64,000 nt of DNA from Streptosporangium subroseum (GTDB taxonomy: Bacteria > Actinomycetota > Actinomycetes > Streptosporangiales > Streptosporangiaceae), in the NCBI RefSeq assembly GCF_900188345.1, contig NZ_FZOD01000024.1, positions 1-64,000 of the forward strand, in the 5' to 3' direction. Positions 49,375 to 57,541 of this stretch are shown piece after piece (positions within the stretch are counted from its first letter, which is position 1; each line of letters begins with the position of its first letter). Under the pieces are notes generated by a model. It was not told the origin of the DNA. It saw only the letters and a list, made by a program, of their open reading frames with translations, and made no database searches. The position numbers and the translations under genes were made by a program.

Positions 49375-50184
49375 GTGACGGACGATGACTGGACGCAACG
49401 AGGCATAGACGTCAGCACTCCAAGCGTCGCCCGGCTCTACGACTACTATCTGGGCGGGAAGGACAACTTCGCCGCAGATCGCGCCGCGGCCGAGGAGATC
49501 CTCACGGTGGCCCCCGAGGTCCGCCTGGCGGCCAGGGAGAACCGGGCCTGCCTCTTCAGGACCGTCGGCTTCCTCGCAGACGCCGGGATCACCCAGTTCC
49601 TGGACATCGGCGCCGGCCTGCCCACGCAAGGAAACGTCCACCAGGTGGTGCGGAAGGTCACACCGGGGGCACGGGTGGCCTACGTCGACAACGATCCGAT
49701 CGTCCTCGTACATGCCAGGGCACTCTTGGGCGGAGCGGGAGACGAGGTCATCGTCGCCCCGGGTGATCTGCGACAGCCCGAGGAGATCCTCAAGAACCCG
49801 GCGATCCAGGAACATCTCGACTTCTCCAGGCCCGTGGGCCTGCTCCTGATGGCGATCATGCATTTCATCACCGAGGCCGACGACCCGCGGCGGATCGTGG
49901 CCACGCTGCGCGACGCCCTGCCGTCCGGTAGCTACCTGGTCCTCTCCCACGGCACGCGAGACTCCCGGGCCGCGGCCGTGGACAAGGGCACGCAGGTCTA
50001 CCGGCGGGCCACCTCACCGCTCGTCCTCCGCTCACGTCCGGAGATCCAGGAGCTGTTCGACGGGTTCGAGATGGTGGATCCGGGACTGGTCTGGCTGCCC
50101 GAGTGGCGGCCGGAGAGGGGCTCCGTCACGCACGGGGCCCCCTCGCGATCCCTGCTTCTGTGCGGAGTGGGAAAGAAGGCATGA
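49375..50184 (+). CDS. DUF574-type SAM-dependent methyltransferase
   Basis: A 269-aa protein of the actinomycete-specific DUF574/S-adenosyl methyltransferase family. The N-terminal VDVSTPSVARLYDYYLGGKDNFAAD-like segment (here beginning IDVSTPSVARLYDYYL) is the family hallmark. FLDIGAGLPTQGNVHQV is the SAM-binding Gly loop, and VAYVDNDPIVLVHARALL the acidic strand that holds the SAM ribose. The Streptosporangiaceae carry many paralogues, mostly without known substrates. The GTG at 49375 follows ggggagaa. The next gene starts inside its stop codon (ATGA), so the pair is co-translated. Confidence 0.92.
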   Translation: MTDDDWTQRGIDVSTPSVARLYDYYLGGKDNFAADRAAAEEILTVAPEVRLAARENRACLFRTVGFLADAGITQFLDIGAGLPTQGNVHQVVRKVTPGARVAYVDNDPIVLVHARALLGGAGDEVIVAPGDLRQPEEILKNPAIQEHLDFSRPVGLLLMAIMHFITEADDPRRIVATLRDALPSGSYLVLSHGTRDSRAAAVDKGTQVYRRATSPLVLRSRPEIQELFDGFEMVDPGLVWLPEWRPERGSVTHGAPSRSLLLCGVGKKA

Positions 50185-51110
50185 CCATGCCGGCACCCGT
50201 TCGCCTCGGTCTGGCGCTGCCGCAGTTCGGCCGGTTCGCCGGCGCGTGGGCGCTCGTCACCGTCGCCAGGGAGGCGGAGGCCGAGGGCTTCGACAGCCTG
50301 TGGGTCGGCGACCGGCTGATGACACCGCTCGCCCCCAAAGACCGCTATCCCGGGGGAGACGGCACGATTCCTCCGGCGCACCGCACGTTCCTGGACCCCT
50401 TCGCGGTCATGGCCACCGCGGCCGCCGTCACCACGCGGATCCGGCTCGGAAGCAGCGCGCTCAACGCGAACTGGTACGCCCCGGCGCTGCTGGCACGCTC
50501 GCTCGCCACGATCGACCAGCTGAGCGGGGGCCGCCTGGATGTGGGACTGGGGCTCGGCTGGTCGTCGGAGGAGTATGCGGCGGTGGGCGCGTCCTGGCAG
50601 GGCCGGGCCGCACGGCTGGACGCCACGCTCGACGCCCTTGAGACCATCTGGCATGACGACCCCGTCGCCCTCACCGGCGAGCGGTGGACCATCCCGCCGA
50701 GCCATATCTTCCCCAAACCGGCACAGCTCCCCCGACCACCCGTCTATCTCGCGGGTTTCGCGCCCCCGGCCCTGGACCGCATCGGCCGCCGCGCCGACGG
50801 CTGGCTCGCGGCGTCCATGCCGATCTCCGTACTGACCGGCATGTGGAAGATCGTCAAAGAGGCCGCCGAACGGAAGGGACGCGACCCGGACGCCCTGCGC
50901 ATCGTCATGCGGGCCAATCCGATCATCGTTGACTCTCCCGCCGATGCCGCCCTCCCGCGAAGCGGGACCGTACGGCAGATCGCCGACCACCTGAGCGCCG
51001 CCGCGGAGAGCGGTGTGCACGAGATCTTCCTCGACCTCCAGCACACCGCGCAGGGCCCCCGCCACCTGCTCGACCTCGCCGGGGAGCTGCGCCAGGCCTC
51101 CGGCCTGTAA
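50181..51110 (+). CDS. Luciferase-like F420-dependent oxidoreductase
   Basis: A 309-aa TIM-barrel protein of the LLM class. RLGLALPQFGRFAGAWALVTVAREAEAEGFDSLWVGDRL is the family opening, followed by TRIRLGSSALNANWYAPALLARSLATIDQLSGGRLDVGLGLGW, the cofactor-binding and dimer region. PPVYLAGFAPPALDRIGRRADGWL closes the barrel. Cofactor F420 is likely for an actinomycete member. The start is the ATG at 50181, which overlaps the methyltransferase stop (ATGA). An association with a DUF574 methyltransferase suggests joint modification of one metabolite; nothing shows which. It is convergent with the polyprenyl synthase gene, 108 bp away. Confidence 0.88.
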   Translation: MTMPAPVRLGLALPQFGRFAGAWALVTVAREAEAEGFDSLWVGDRLMTPLAPKDRYPGGDGTIPPAHRTFLDPFAVMATAAAVTTRIRLGSSALNANWYAPALLARSLATIDQLSGGRLDVGLGLGWSSEEYAAVGASWQGRAARLDATLDALETIWHDDPVALTGERWTIPPSHIFPKPAQLPRPPVYLAGFAPPALDRIGRRADGWLAASMPISVLTGMWKIVKEAAERKGRDPDALRIVMRANPIIVDSPADAALPRSGTVRQIADHLSAAAESGVHEIFLDLQHTAQGPRHLLDLAGELRQASGL

Positions 51111-51218
51111 AAAGGCTCACCGGTTGGCCCGTGGGCGGATGAGCGGGCGCACCGACCCGAGAAGAGCTGCGGCGATGACGGCGGGTGAGGTAGTGGTGAT
51201 CCCTGCCGTCAGGGTCGT

Positions 51219-52259
51219 TCAGTGATCACGGCGGGTGGCGAGGCGTGCGAGCGCGCCGAGCTCGACGATCGATCGCGACGCCGGACCGGCCAGACGCAGG
51301 CGCTGTAGCGCCCGCGCGAGCAGCTCATCGGCCTGAGCCTGGCTCCAGGAACGCCCGCCCGCGGCTTCGACGAGCTCGGCAGCCTGGACCAGGTCGGCAT
51401 CGGACAGGGGCTGCTCCCGGTGGTAGAGGCCGGCCAGCTCTCGTCCGGCCGGGGTGCCCGAGGTCAGTGCGGCGACAACCGGGAGAGACTTCTTACGGCT
51501 CCGCAGATCTGAATAGACCGGTTTGCCGGTTACAACGGGATCCCCCCAGATGCCCAGGAGATCGTCGACGAGCTGGAACGCCAGCCCCAGGTCCTTGCCG
51601 AAGGCACGCAGGTGCTCGACCTGCTCGGGACTGCCACCGCCGAACAGGGCGCCGAGGCCGCAGGCACACCCCAGCAGAGCACCGGTCTTGCCCACCGCCA
51701 TGGCCAGGCATTCGGCCAGCACGACATCCCGGCGGCCCTCGAAGGCCACGTCGGCGCTCTGGCCCTCCAGAAGCTCCTGGATCGAGGCGCCGAAGGCCCG
51801 GGTCGCCTCCGCGGCGATCGGGTGCTCGCCCGCGGCGAGCACCTCGAAGGCCAGCGTCAGCAGCGCGTCACCGGCCAGGATCGCCGGGCTGACGCCGAAG
51901 ACGGCCCAGGCCGTGGGACGGTGGCGGCGGACCCGGTCACCGTCCATCACGTCATCGTGGATGAGGGAGAAGTCATGCGCCAGCTCGACGGCGACCGCCG
52001 GACGCAGCGCCGCGTCGGCGCTGCCTCCGACGGCCTCGGCCGACAGCAGGACCAGCGCGGGACGGATCGCCTTGCCACCGCTGGTCGCGACGGGGCGGCC
52101 GTGCTCGTCCCACCAGCCGAAGTGATATCCGGCGATGTGACGCATCGACGCGGGCAGCGTGTCGGCGGCCGGTCGGAGGGCCGCCTCGACCATCTCCCGG
52201 CTCCAGGCCAGCACCTCACGCGCGGACCGTCCTTCGGCCGTCACCTCAACCGTGGTCAT
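51219..52259 (-). CDS. Polyprenyl diphosphate synthase, likely encapsulin cargo
   Basis: A 346-aa trans-isoprenyl diphosphate synthase. The first Asp-rich motif is DDVMD (102-106) in LIHDDVMDGDRVRRHRPTAW, with the downstream Arg pair kept. The second is DDLLGIWGD (232-240) after FQLV. GGKAIRPALVLL carries the Lys/Arg that bind isopentenyl diphosphate. It condenses isopentenyl diphosphate with an allylic primer; chain length is not predictable here. The gene lies 42 bp after the encapsulin gene, with ribosome-binding sequence agagggaag, so they form an operon. In family 2B encapsulin loci, polyprenyl synthases of this wording (RHIAGYHFGWWDEHGR) are recognised cargo. Only about 35 residues precede the catalytic core, so the long disordered targeting tail described for some cargos is absent or very short. 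Confidence 0.9.
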   Translation of the reverse strand: MTTVEVTAEGRSAREVLAWSREMVEAALRPAADTLPASMRHIAGYHFGWWDEHGRPVATSGGKAIRPALVLLSAEAVGGSADAALRPAVAVELAHDFSLIHDDVMDGDRVRRHRPTAWAVFGVSPAILAGDALLTLAFEVLAAGEHPIAAEATRAFGASIQELLEGQSADVAFEGRRDVVLAECLAMAVGKTGALLGCACGLGALFGGGSPEQVEHLRAFGKDLGLAFQLVDDLLGIWGDPVVTGKPVYSDLRSRKKSLPVVAALTSGTPAGRELAGLYHREQPLSDADLVQAAELVEAAGGRSWSQAQADELLARALQRLRLAGPASRSIVELGALARLATRRDH

Positions 52260-52301
52260 GTTCTTCCCTCTTCCTTCCCATCGCCCGGCGGCCGGGTCCG
52301 A

Positions 52302-53723
52302 TCAGTGACCGAGCTCGACGTCTTCGAGGATGCCGAGCGCGTCCGGGACCAGGACCGCGGCGGAGTAGTAGGCGCTGACCAAGTAGGAGAGGATCGCCTT
52401 CTCGCTGATGCCCATGAACCGGACCGACAGGCTGGGCTCGTACTCGTCCGGGATGCCGGTCTGGTGCAGGCCGATGACCCCCTGGTTGTCCTCACCGACC
52501 CGCATCGCGAGGATGGACGTGGTGCGAGTGTCGGTGATGGGAATCTTGCTGCAGGAGAAGATGGGGACGCCTCGCCAGGCGGGCACCCCGGCGCCGCCGA
52601 CGTCGACGCCCTGGGGATAGAGGCCGCGGCTGCTGCACTCCCGGCCGAAGGCCGCGATGGCCTGGGGGTGGGCCAGGAAGAAGCTCGTGCTTCTCCGGCG
52701 GCTGAGCAGCTCGTCGAGGTCGTCCGGGGTGGGCGGCCCGGTGCGCGTGTGGATCCGCTGCTTCAGGTCGGCGTTGTGCAGCAGTCCGAAGTCGCGGTTG
52801 TTGATGAGCTCGTGCTCCTGCCGCTCACGTAGCACCTCGATCGTCAGTTTGAGCTGCTGCTCGGTCTGGTTCATCGGGTCGTTGTAGAGGTCGGCCACCC
52901 GGCTGTGCATCCGCAGCACCGTCTGCGCGACGCTCAGCTGATACTCGCGGGGCGCGACCTCGTAGTCGACGAACGTCCCCGGCAGGGTGGCCTCCCCGGC
53001 ATGCCCGGCGGCCACCTCGACGGCGGCCTCGCCGTACTTGTTCTGCGGTCCTCTCGAACCGTTCAGCTGCGCGGCCTGAAGATGGTCCCGCAGCTCCTCG
53101 GACCGCTCGACCAGCTCCGTGAACGCCCGACGGGAAAGGATCATCGCCGTGCCGCTGGTCACCGCCTTGACGGTGAAATCCCACTCGGTGTCCGGGCCGA
53201 TCAGCGTGTCGTCCCCGAAGTGGGAACCCCCCGCCAGCACTCCCAGCGTCTGGCTGTCACCGTACGGGCCGGTCCTGACCTTCTGGACCTTGCCGTACGC
53301 GATGAGCACGACCTCGTCGGCCGAGCTTCCCGCCTCCAGTAGCACGTCTCCGGGCTGGAAGTCGCGCTGGACGAACTGTCCCGCCATGGCCTCCAGGGTC
53401 TCCAGATCCCCGAAGCCCCGGAGCAGGGGCAGCTCGCACAGCTCCGCCGGCACCACCGACACCTGCGACCCCACGGTGGTGAAACTCACCTGCCCGTCGC
53501 CGATCATGTAGCTCAGCCGCCGGTTGACGCGGTAGGTGCCGCCCGACACCTGCACCCACGGCAGCATTCGCAGCAGCCACCGCGAGGTGATCTCCTGCAT
53601 CTGGGGCGTCGACTTGGTCGTCGTCGCCAGGTTTCGTGCGGCAGCCGTACCCAGGCTCAACTGCGACTGGGCACCATTCAGCTGCGACTGGACAACATCG
53701 AGCTCTGTCACAACACACACCAC
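52302..53723 (-). CDS. eshA: Family 2B encapsulin shell protein with cNMP-binding-like domain
   Basis: A 473-aa EshA-type protein. The N-terminal arm (about 1-60: SQLNGAQSQLSLGTAAARNLATTTKSTPQMQEITSRWLLRMLPWV) is the family signature. About 95-215 is a Crp/Fnr-like cyclic-nucleotide-binding fold (QPGDVLLEAGSSADEVVLIAYGKVQKV...GSHFGDDTLIGPDTEWDFTVKAV), inserted into or ahead of the HK97-type capsid domain in the C-terminal half (YNDPMNQTEQQLKLTIEVLRERQEHELINNRDFGLLHN...GILEDVELGH). Subunits should build an icosahedral protein shell that encloses enzyme cargo. The usual cNMP phosphate-binding Gly-Glu is Gly-Asp, so nucleotide binding is uncertain. The start could be the GTG at 53723 or 53711; neither has a strong ribosome-binding site. 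The polyprenyl synthase follows in the same operon. Confidence 0.92.
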   Translation of the reverse strand: MVCVVTELDVVQSQLNGAQSQLSLGTAAARNLATTTKSTPQMQEITSRWLLRMLPWVQVSGGTYRVNRRLSYMIGDGQVSFTTVGSQVSVVPAELCELPLLRGFGDLETLEAMAGQFVQRDFQPGDVLLEAGSSADEVVLIAYGKVQKVRTGPYGDSQTLGVLAGGSHFGDDTLIGPDTEWDFTVKAVTSGTAMILSRRAFTELVERSEELRDHLQAAQLNGSRGPQNKYGEAAVEVAAGHAGEATLPGTFVDYEVAPREYQLSVAQTVLRMHSRVADLYNDPMNQTEQQLKLTIEVLRERQEHELINNRDFGLLHNADLKQRIHTRTGPPTPDDLDELLSRRRSTSFFLAHPQAIAAFGRECSSRGLYPQGVDVGGAGVPAWRGVPIFSCSKIPITDTRTTSILAMRVGEDNQGVIGLHQTGIPDEYEPSLSVRFMGISEKAILSYLVSAYYSAAVLVPDALGILEDVELGH

Positions 53724-54425
53724 CGATCCGTACTCGTACCGACAGGGAGAAACCGAAGGCGTGAATCAGAAAATGAGGGGTCACCGATTACGGGAGACAT
53801 AATTGACAAGCTTGTCCGCCTCCGGCGCGAAGACCCGGACACAGCTCGTCATCGCCGACGAGCCAATCTTGGGACGCGCTTAAATGGCTTGTCAAGCATT
53901 GAATATGATCCCGCCAAGGACGGATTCGATATTATGGCTAATGTCACAATAAGTTTAAATGTCTTATTTGGACATGCAACTGAGTTCATAGGATCAGTTT
54001 CGTGAATTGCGAGGACCTGTCATCGGCAGGTGGGCCGGAGCGGGCCGGCGACCGGCTGGAGCGGGCTGCCGGGATGGGCTGGAGACGGGCTGAGGCAGGG
54101 CCGAAACCTCGGCCTGCGAATCCGCCGCGGTGAGAGCGCGTCGCCGCGAGGGCCGCCGTGGTGAGAGCACGTCATGGCGGGAGCCCGTTTCCGGATCGGA
54201 CCTCCTCCATCGGATCGCAATCCCGAATAAGGATGGAAAGCACGTTCACGCGTCATACGAAGGCGGTCACACCGGGCTTTTAGCGTGCTTTGCGAGGTGA
54301 GAAAAGAGATATGAATCGGCGGTTACCTGCTCCTACGCCGGAATGAGTGGCTCTGGGGCGCGTTTCACGCACTCACCGCCTGATGGAAACGCGACATTCG
54401 CCCCTTGGTCTCCGCTGAATCCGTC
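53724..54425 (-). promoter_or_regulatory. 702-bp encapsulin upstream region
   Basis: No gene is seen. The first 280 bp upstream of the encapsulin start are AT-rich and hold two related inverted sequences: gacaagcttgtc (53805-53816, perfect) and gcttgtcaagc (53887-53897, arms gcttg/caagc). Both share the ttgtc/gacaa core, as expected for a dimeric regulator with two sites about 82 and 164 bp before the start. Further out, 54125-54185 repeats ggtgagagc(g/a)cgtc twice. Nothing else was recognised up to the glycosyltransferase stop at 54426. Confidence 0.5.
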
Positions 54426-55619
54426 TCAGCTCATTGGCGCATGACTCCGGCCGAGCAGTTCGGCGAACAGGTTCTCCCAGAGCGGCATGATCGTTTCGGG
54501 GGCGTAGTGACGGGCGGTGACAACGGCGGAGGCCCCCATCCGGTGCCGTAGCTCCCGGTCCTCGATGAGCCGGATCATCGCCCCGGCCAGCGCGTCGACG
54601 TCCTGGGAGGGGACGAGCAGACCGTCGATCTCGTCGGTGAGCACGTCGCGCGGACCGGTCGGGCAGTCGAAGGCGACAACCGGCAACGCGTGGGCCATCG
54701 CCTCGATCATCACCATCGGCAGCCCCTCGAACCGCGAGCTGAGCACGTGGAAGGAGGCCTTGGCCAACTCGTCGCCGAGCCGGCCGGTGCGTCCCATCAG
54801 CGTGACGTTGTCACGCAGTCTGTGCTTCTTGAGGAGTTCGCGCAGCGCGCCCTTCTGGGGGCCCGAGCCGTAGATCCGCAGCCGCCAGTCCGGGTGCCGG
54901 CGCACAACCTGCTCGAACGCCGGAATCAGCAGGTCGAAACCCTTCTGCGGGACCAGCCGTCCGGCCGCGACCACGAGCCTGTCCTCCTGCCACGGAAGCG
55001 TCTGGTCGACGGCCTGCACGGCGTTGGGGATGCACACGATCGGAGTGTCCGGCAGGAAGCTCTGATAGTCCTTCCTGTCGGCTTCGGTGAGCACGGCGAC
55101 CGTGTCCAGCCGGCCGTAGTGGCGGGCGATCGCCGACCGGACGCCGGCCGGGTGAGTGGCCAGGTTCAGGTGCTCCTGGGCGACCCGCACGACGCCCACC
55201 GGCGTACGGCGGGCGGAGATGAGATTCAGCGCGGGCCGGGTGGTGACCAGGACGCCGTCGTCCAGGGTGGAGACGTAGTCGATGACGGCCCTCTCCACCC
55301 GTTCGGTGAAGCTGGACCCCGCGGACTCCCCCGCGGGCACGATCTTGCCCCGGAACCTCCGCCAGATCCGGCGTCCCACCGAGTCCGCGCGCCTGCCCTC
55401 TCGCTGGTCCGCCAGCGCATGGAGACGGACGCGTTCGTCGATGGGGAACTGCGGCCTGTCTCGCCGTCGCACCACGCTGACGATCTCGACGTCGTGCCCC
55501 GCGGCCGCCATGGCGTTCGCCTGACTGATCACCGTCCGAATCGTGCCGCCCATGCCGTAGGCATGCAGAAGCATGTAGCGAATCTTCATTACATCCGGCC
55601 GCGCGGTCATCACGTGCAC
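54426..55619 (-). CDS. Family 4 glycosyltransferase
   Basis: A 397-aa GT-B fold transferase. The N-terminal YMLLHAYGMGGTIRTVISQANAMAAAGHDVEIVSV has the Gly-rich acceptor-side loop. The C-terminal half carries VVAAGRLVPQKGFDLLIPAF (Arg and Lys contacting the donor diphosphate) and the EX7E motif in SSRFEGLPMVMIEAMAHALPVVAFDCPTGPRDVL. Such enzymes transfer a sugar from a nucleotide donor in wall, capsule or teichoic-type polymers. The residues RDRPQFPIDERVRLHALAD are typical of actinomycete members of unknown acceptor. The start is uncertain among 55619, 55610 and 55598. It stands alone, with no other cell-wall gene nearby. Confidence 0.87.
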   Translation of the reverse strand: MHVMTARPDVMKIRYMLLHAYGMGGTIRTVISQANAMAAAGHDVEIVSVVRRRDRPQFPIDERVRLHALADQREGRRADSVGRRIWRRFRGKIVPAGESAGSSFTERVERAVIDYVSTLDDGVLVTTRPALNLISARRTPVGVVRVAQEHLNLATHPAGVRSAIARHYGRLDTVAVLTEADRKDYQSFLPDTPIVCIPNAVQAVDQTLPWQEDRLVVAAGRLVPQKGFDLLIPAFEQVVRRHPDWRLRIYGSGPQKGALRELLKKHRLRDNVTLMGRTGRLGDELAKASFHVLSSRFEGLPMVMIEAMAHALPVVAFDCPTGPRDVLTDEIDGLLVPSQDVDALAGAMIRLIEDRELRHRMGASAVVTARHYAPETIMPLWENLFAELLGRSHAPMS

Positions 55620-55780
55620 CGCGTTTCATCCTGCGGATAACTCCAGCTCACGCGCGTCGACTTTAGCCAGTCGGATACCTTCTCGCCCTCGAAAGCTCAC
55701 ACTCCGCCTGGACACTCCCGAACGCCTCCGTGGATTTTCGGGGCGGGGAGAGAACCAAATTTAACCTCAATCGTGAAATA

Positions 55781-55879
55781 CGCGGTTCACGCGATTCACA
55801 AGATTCATATGGTTAATTCGGGATATGTGGGACATGTGATTCACGCGAGATGTGTGGAACATGCGGGATGTGTGAGACA
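55781..55879. repeat. Degenerate 9-bp tandem repeat, 11 units
   Basis: Starting at 55781 the sequence runs in 9-bp units such as cgcggttca, cgcgattca, caagattca, tgtgggaca, tgtgattca, tgtggaaca, tgtgagaca. Positions 4, 8 and 9 are best kept (g, c/t, a). The period is a multiple of three, so plus-strand translation gives an x-V/I-H triplet pattern and minus-strand translation gives HIPHVPHIS, but neither continues into a protein-like sequence. The surrounding gap 55620-56101 shows no other gene and ends in the glsB terminator. Confidence 0.65.
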
Positions 55880-55999
55880 TACGGCACGAAAATCATTGAG
55901 CACCGCCCGCATGAGCCCCTCGCGGGCGGCGACGGCGGCCCCAGCGTGGAGGGGATGCCCTCAGCACGGGAGTCCCGCGCGGGCGGCGGCACAGACAGC

Positions 56000-56035
56000 G
56001 GTGGTCCCGGCCCACGATCGCGGGCCGGGACCACC
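56000..56035 (-). terminator. Hairpin terminator of the GlsB gene
   Basis: Perfect 14-bp arms ggtggtcccggccc and gggccgggaccacc around an 8-base loop, 66 bp past the GlsB stop. Confidence 0.8.
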
Positions 56036-56101
56036 GGCGAAGCGGGTAGACGTCTCCCGGACTTCTCGCGGACATGGCATCCGGCGGTCGGTCCGGATCG
56101 G

Positions 56102-56374
56102 CTATCGAACGCCTCGCCTGCCGTACATGCCGGTAATCGCGATGACGCCGGCGGCCGCCAGGACGATCTGGATGATCAGCTCGATCCAGTCGATCCCCCC
56201 GGTGCTGGCGACTCCCAGCGCGGAGGCGATCGCGGTGCCGATGAGAGCGGCGACGATACCGATCACGATGGTCAGCCAGATCGGGATGTTCTGCTTGCCC
56301 GGTACGACCAGACGGCCCAGGGCCCCGATGATGATTCCAATGACGATGGCGGAGATAATGCCAGTGATATCCAT
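56102..56374 (-). CDS. GlsB/YeaQ/YmgE-family stress membrane protein
   Basis: A 90-aa membrane protein with three hydrophobic segments, beginning MDITGIISAIVIGIIIGALGRLVVPGKQNIPIWLTIVIGIVAALIG. The GRLVVPGKQ loop and following NIPIWLTI are typical of this family, which is induced by general or acid stress in several bacteria. A ribosome-binding gggag precedes the ATG at 56374, and a SigB-type promoter can be proposed further up. No neighbour shares the operon. A terminator follows. Confidence 0.9.
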   Translation of the reverse strand: MDITGIISAIVIGIIIGALGRLVVPGKQNIPIWLTIVIGIVAALIGTAIASALGVASTGGIDWIELIIQIVLAAAGVIAITGMYGRRGVR

Positions 56375-56712
56375 GGTTCACGCTCCCACTTGCTTGGCTG
56401 CCAGCCGTATGCCCGAGAAAAGACGGGTAACACATAAAAAGGGACGCAATATTTCCGGCGCTTTCAGAAGCCCTCGCCCCTGACCGCAGCACGTCCTCCC
56501 GGGGGGCACCCCGCTGATTCACCGCCATCGGCCGGGGTAGGGACAGGTTCCACCGCTCAAGCAACCAAGCAGCTCAGGGCGCCGAACGGGCGACGACGAC
56601 CGGGCTCGGACGACGACGGGACGCGACAGGACGGGGTCCGGTCGCCCGGCGCGCGATCGACGAGACCACTTCGCCGTCCCAGACGCGTCGGCGCTTTTGG
56701 CGAGGAGACGAA
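56375..56712 (-). promoter_or_regulatory. Possible SigB-type promoter of the GlsB gene, and flanking gap
   Basis: On the minus strand GTGT (56433-56430) and GGGCAT (56414-56409) are 15 bp apart, close to GNNTN14-16GGGTAT, and lie about 35 bp before the GlsB start. A general-stress sigma factor would suit this family. The rest of the 338-bp gap shows no gene on either strand. Confidence 0.45.
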
Positions 56713-57345
56713 GTGATTAATGAGGAAAAGCCGGAAAGGCGCCCATCTTCCGGTATCCGCCTATCTTCCGGTTCCACCGCTCCTGGCGCCGATCCCGTTG
56801 GCATGAATCCCTCTCCCACCGATTCTGCCGGCATCGGCCCCGTCACCGAGCCCACCTCCGCCGATCCCGTCGGCGCGAGAACCGCCGCCGAACCCGTCGG
56901 CGTTGATCCCCATCCCGCCGACCCCACCGGCGTCGGTCCCGCCGCCACCGGTCCTGCCGGCGCGAATCCCGCCGTCGATCCCGCCGACATCGACGACACG
57001 ACCGTGGAGGCGCTGGGCAAGCTCTCCGAGGCTCTGGAGACGACCGAGAGGGCCAGGGGGCACCTCTACTCCTTTCACCAGCTCACCGGTCATGCCGACC
57101 TCCAACTCGACCAGGTCGTGGAGTTGCTGCGCGCCTCCGGCCACCCGGAGTACGCCGACATCGTGGTCAACGAGCTGATCGGCCGCAACGTCCTGCCCGG
57201 CCGGTGGACCTTCCAGGTCGTAGAGGAGTACGAAGACGGCTACTACCGCTTCTTCGCCGACCTCGAAAAGCGGATCAGGGATGAGCTCGCCGGAGGGCGC
57301 CGCCATCTTCACGAGGCACGGATGAAAGAACAACGCCAGACATGA
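56713..57345 (+). CDS. Conserved actinobacterial protein with disordered N-terminus
   Basis: A 210-aa soluble protein. Residues 1-93 are low-complexity, rich in Pro, Gly, Asp and Ala with loose repeats of DPVG, DSAG, DPTG and EPVG, and look disordered. From about 94 the protein is ordered: TTVEALGKLSEALETTERARGHLYSFHQLTGHADLQLDQVVELLRASGH, then ADIVVNELIGRNVLPGRWTFQVVEEYEDGYY, and a helical end GGRRHLHEARMKEQRQT. I recall close relatives of this C-terminal half in many Streptomyces, all without a known role. The GTG at 56713 follows gaggag at a good distance. The variable N-terminus may be a flexible tether. Confidence 0.78.
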   Translation: MINEEKPERRPSSGIRLSSGSTAPGADPVGMNPSPTDSAGIGPVTEPTSADPVGARTAAEPVGVDPHPADPTGVGPAATGPAGANPAVDPADIDDTTVEALGKLSEALETTERARGHLYSFHQLTGHADLQLDQVVELLRASGHPEYADIVVNELIGRNVLPGRWTFQVVEEYEDGYYRFFADLEKRIRDELAGGRRHLHEARMKEQRQT

Positions 57346-57541
57346 GCCGTGATCGGGTCTCGTGAGCTTCGGACCCTTCAAGCCATCCTGTCTGCTCGAA
57401 CGTGTTCAGCCCTCCGAGCAGGCGGAGATCGCCGGTCGTGCTCGCCTTCCCGGGCCTGCGGTGCCCGCCGGATCTCCCGGGCTTCGCGGGTAGCCCGCCT
57501 CCCTGGACACGAACCCTCGGAGGTCCCCGTACAGTGGCGTC

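Noticed and set aside
55773..56483. Plus-strand frame through the 9-bp repeat and across the GlsB gene
   Set aside because: Protein-like only within the repeat; the rest is antisense to a well-supported GlsB gene and its terminator.
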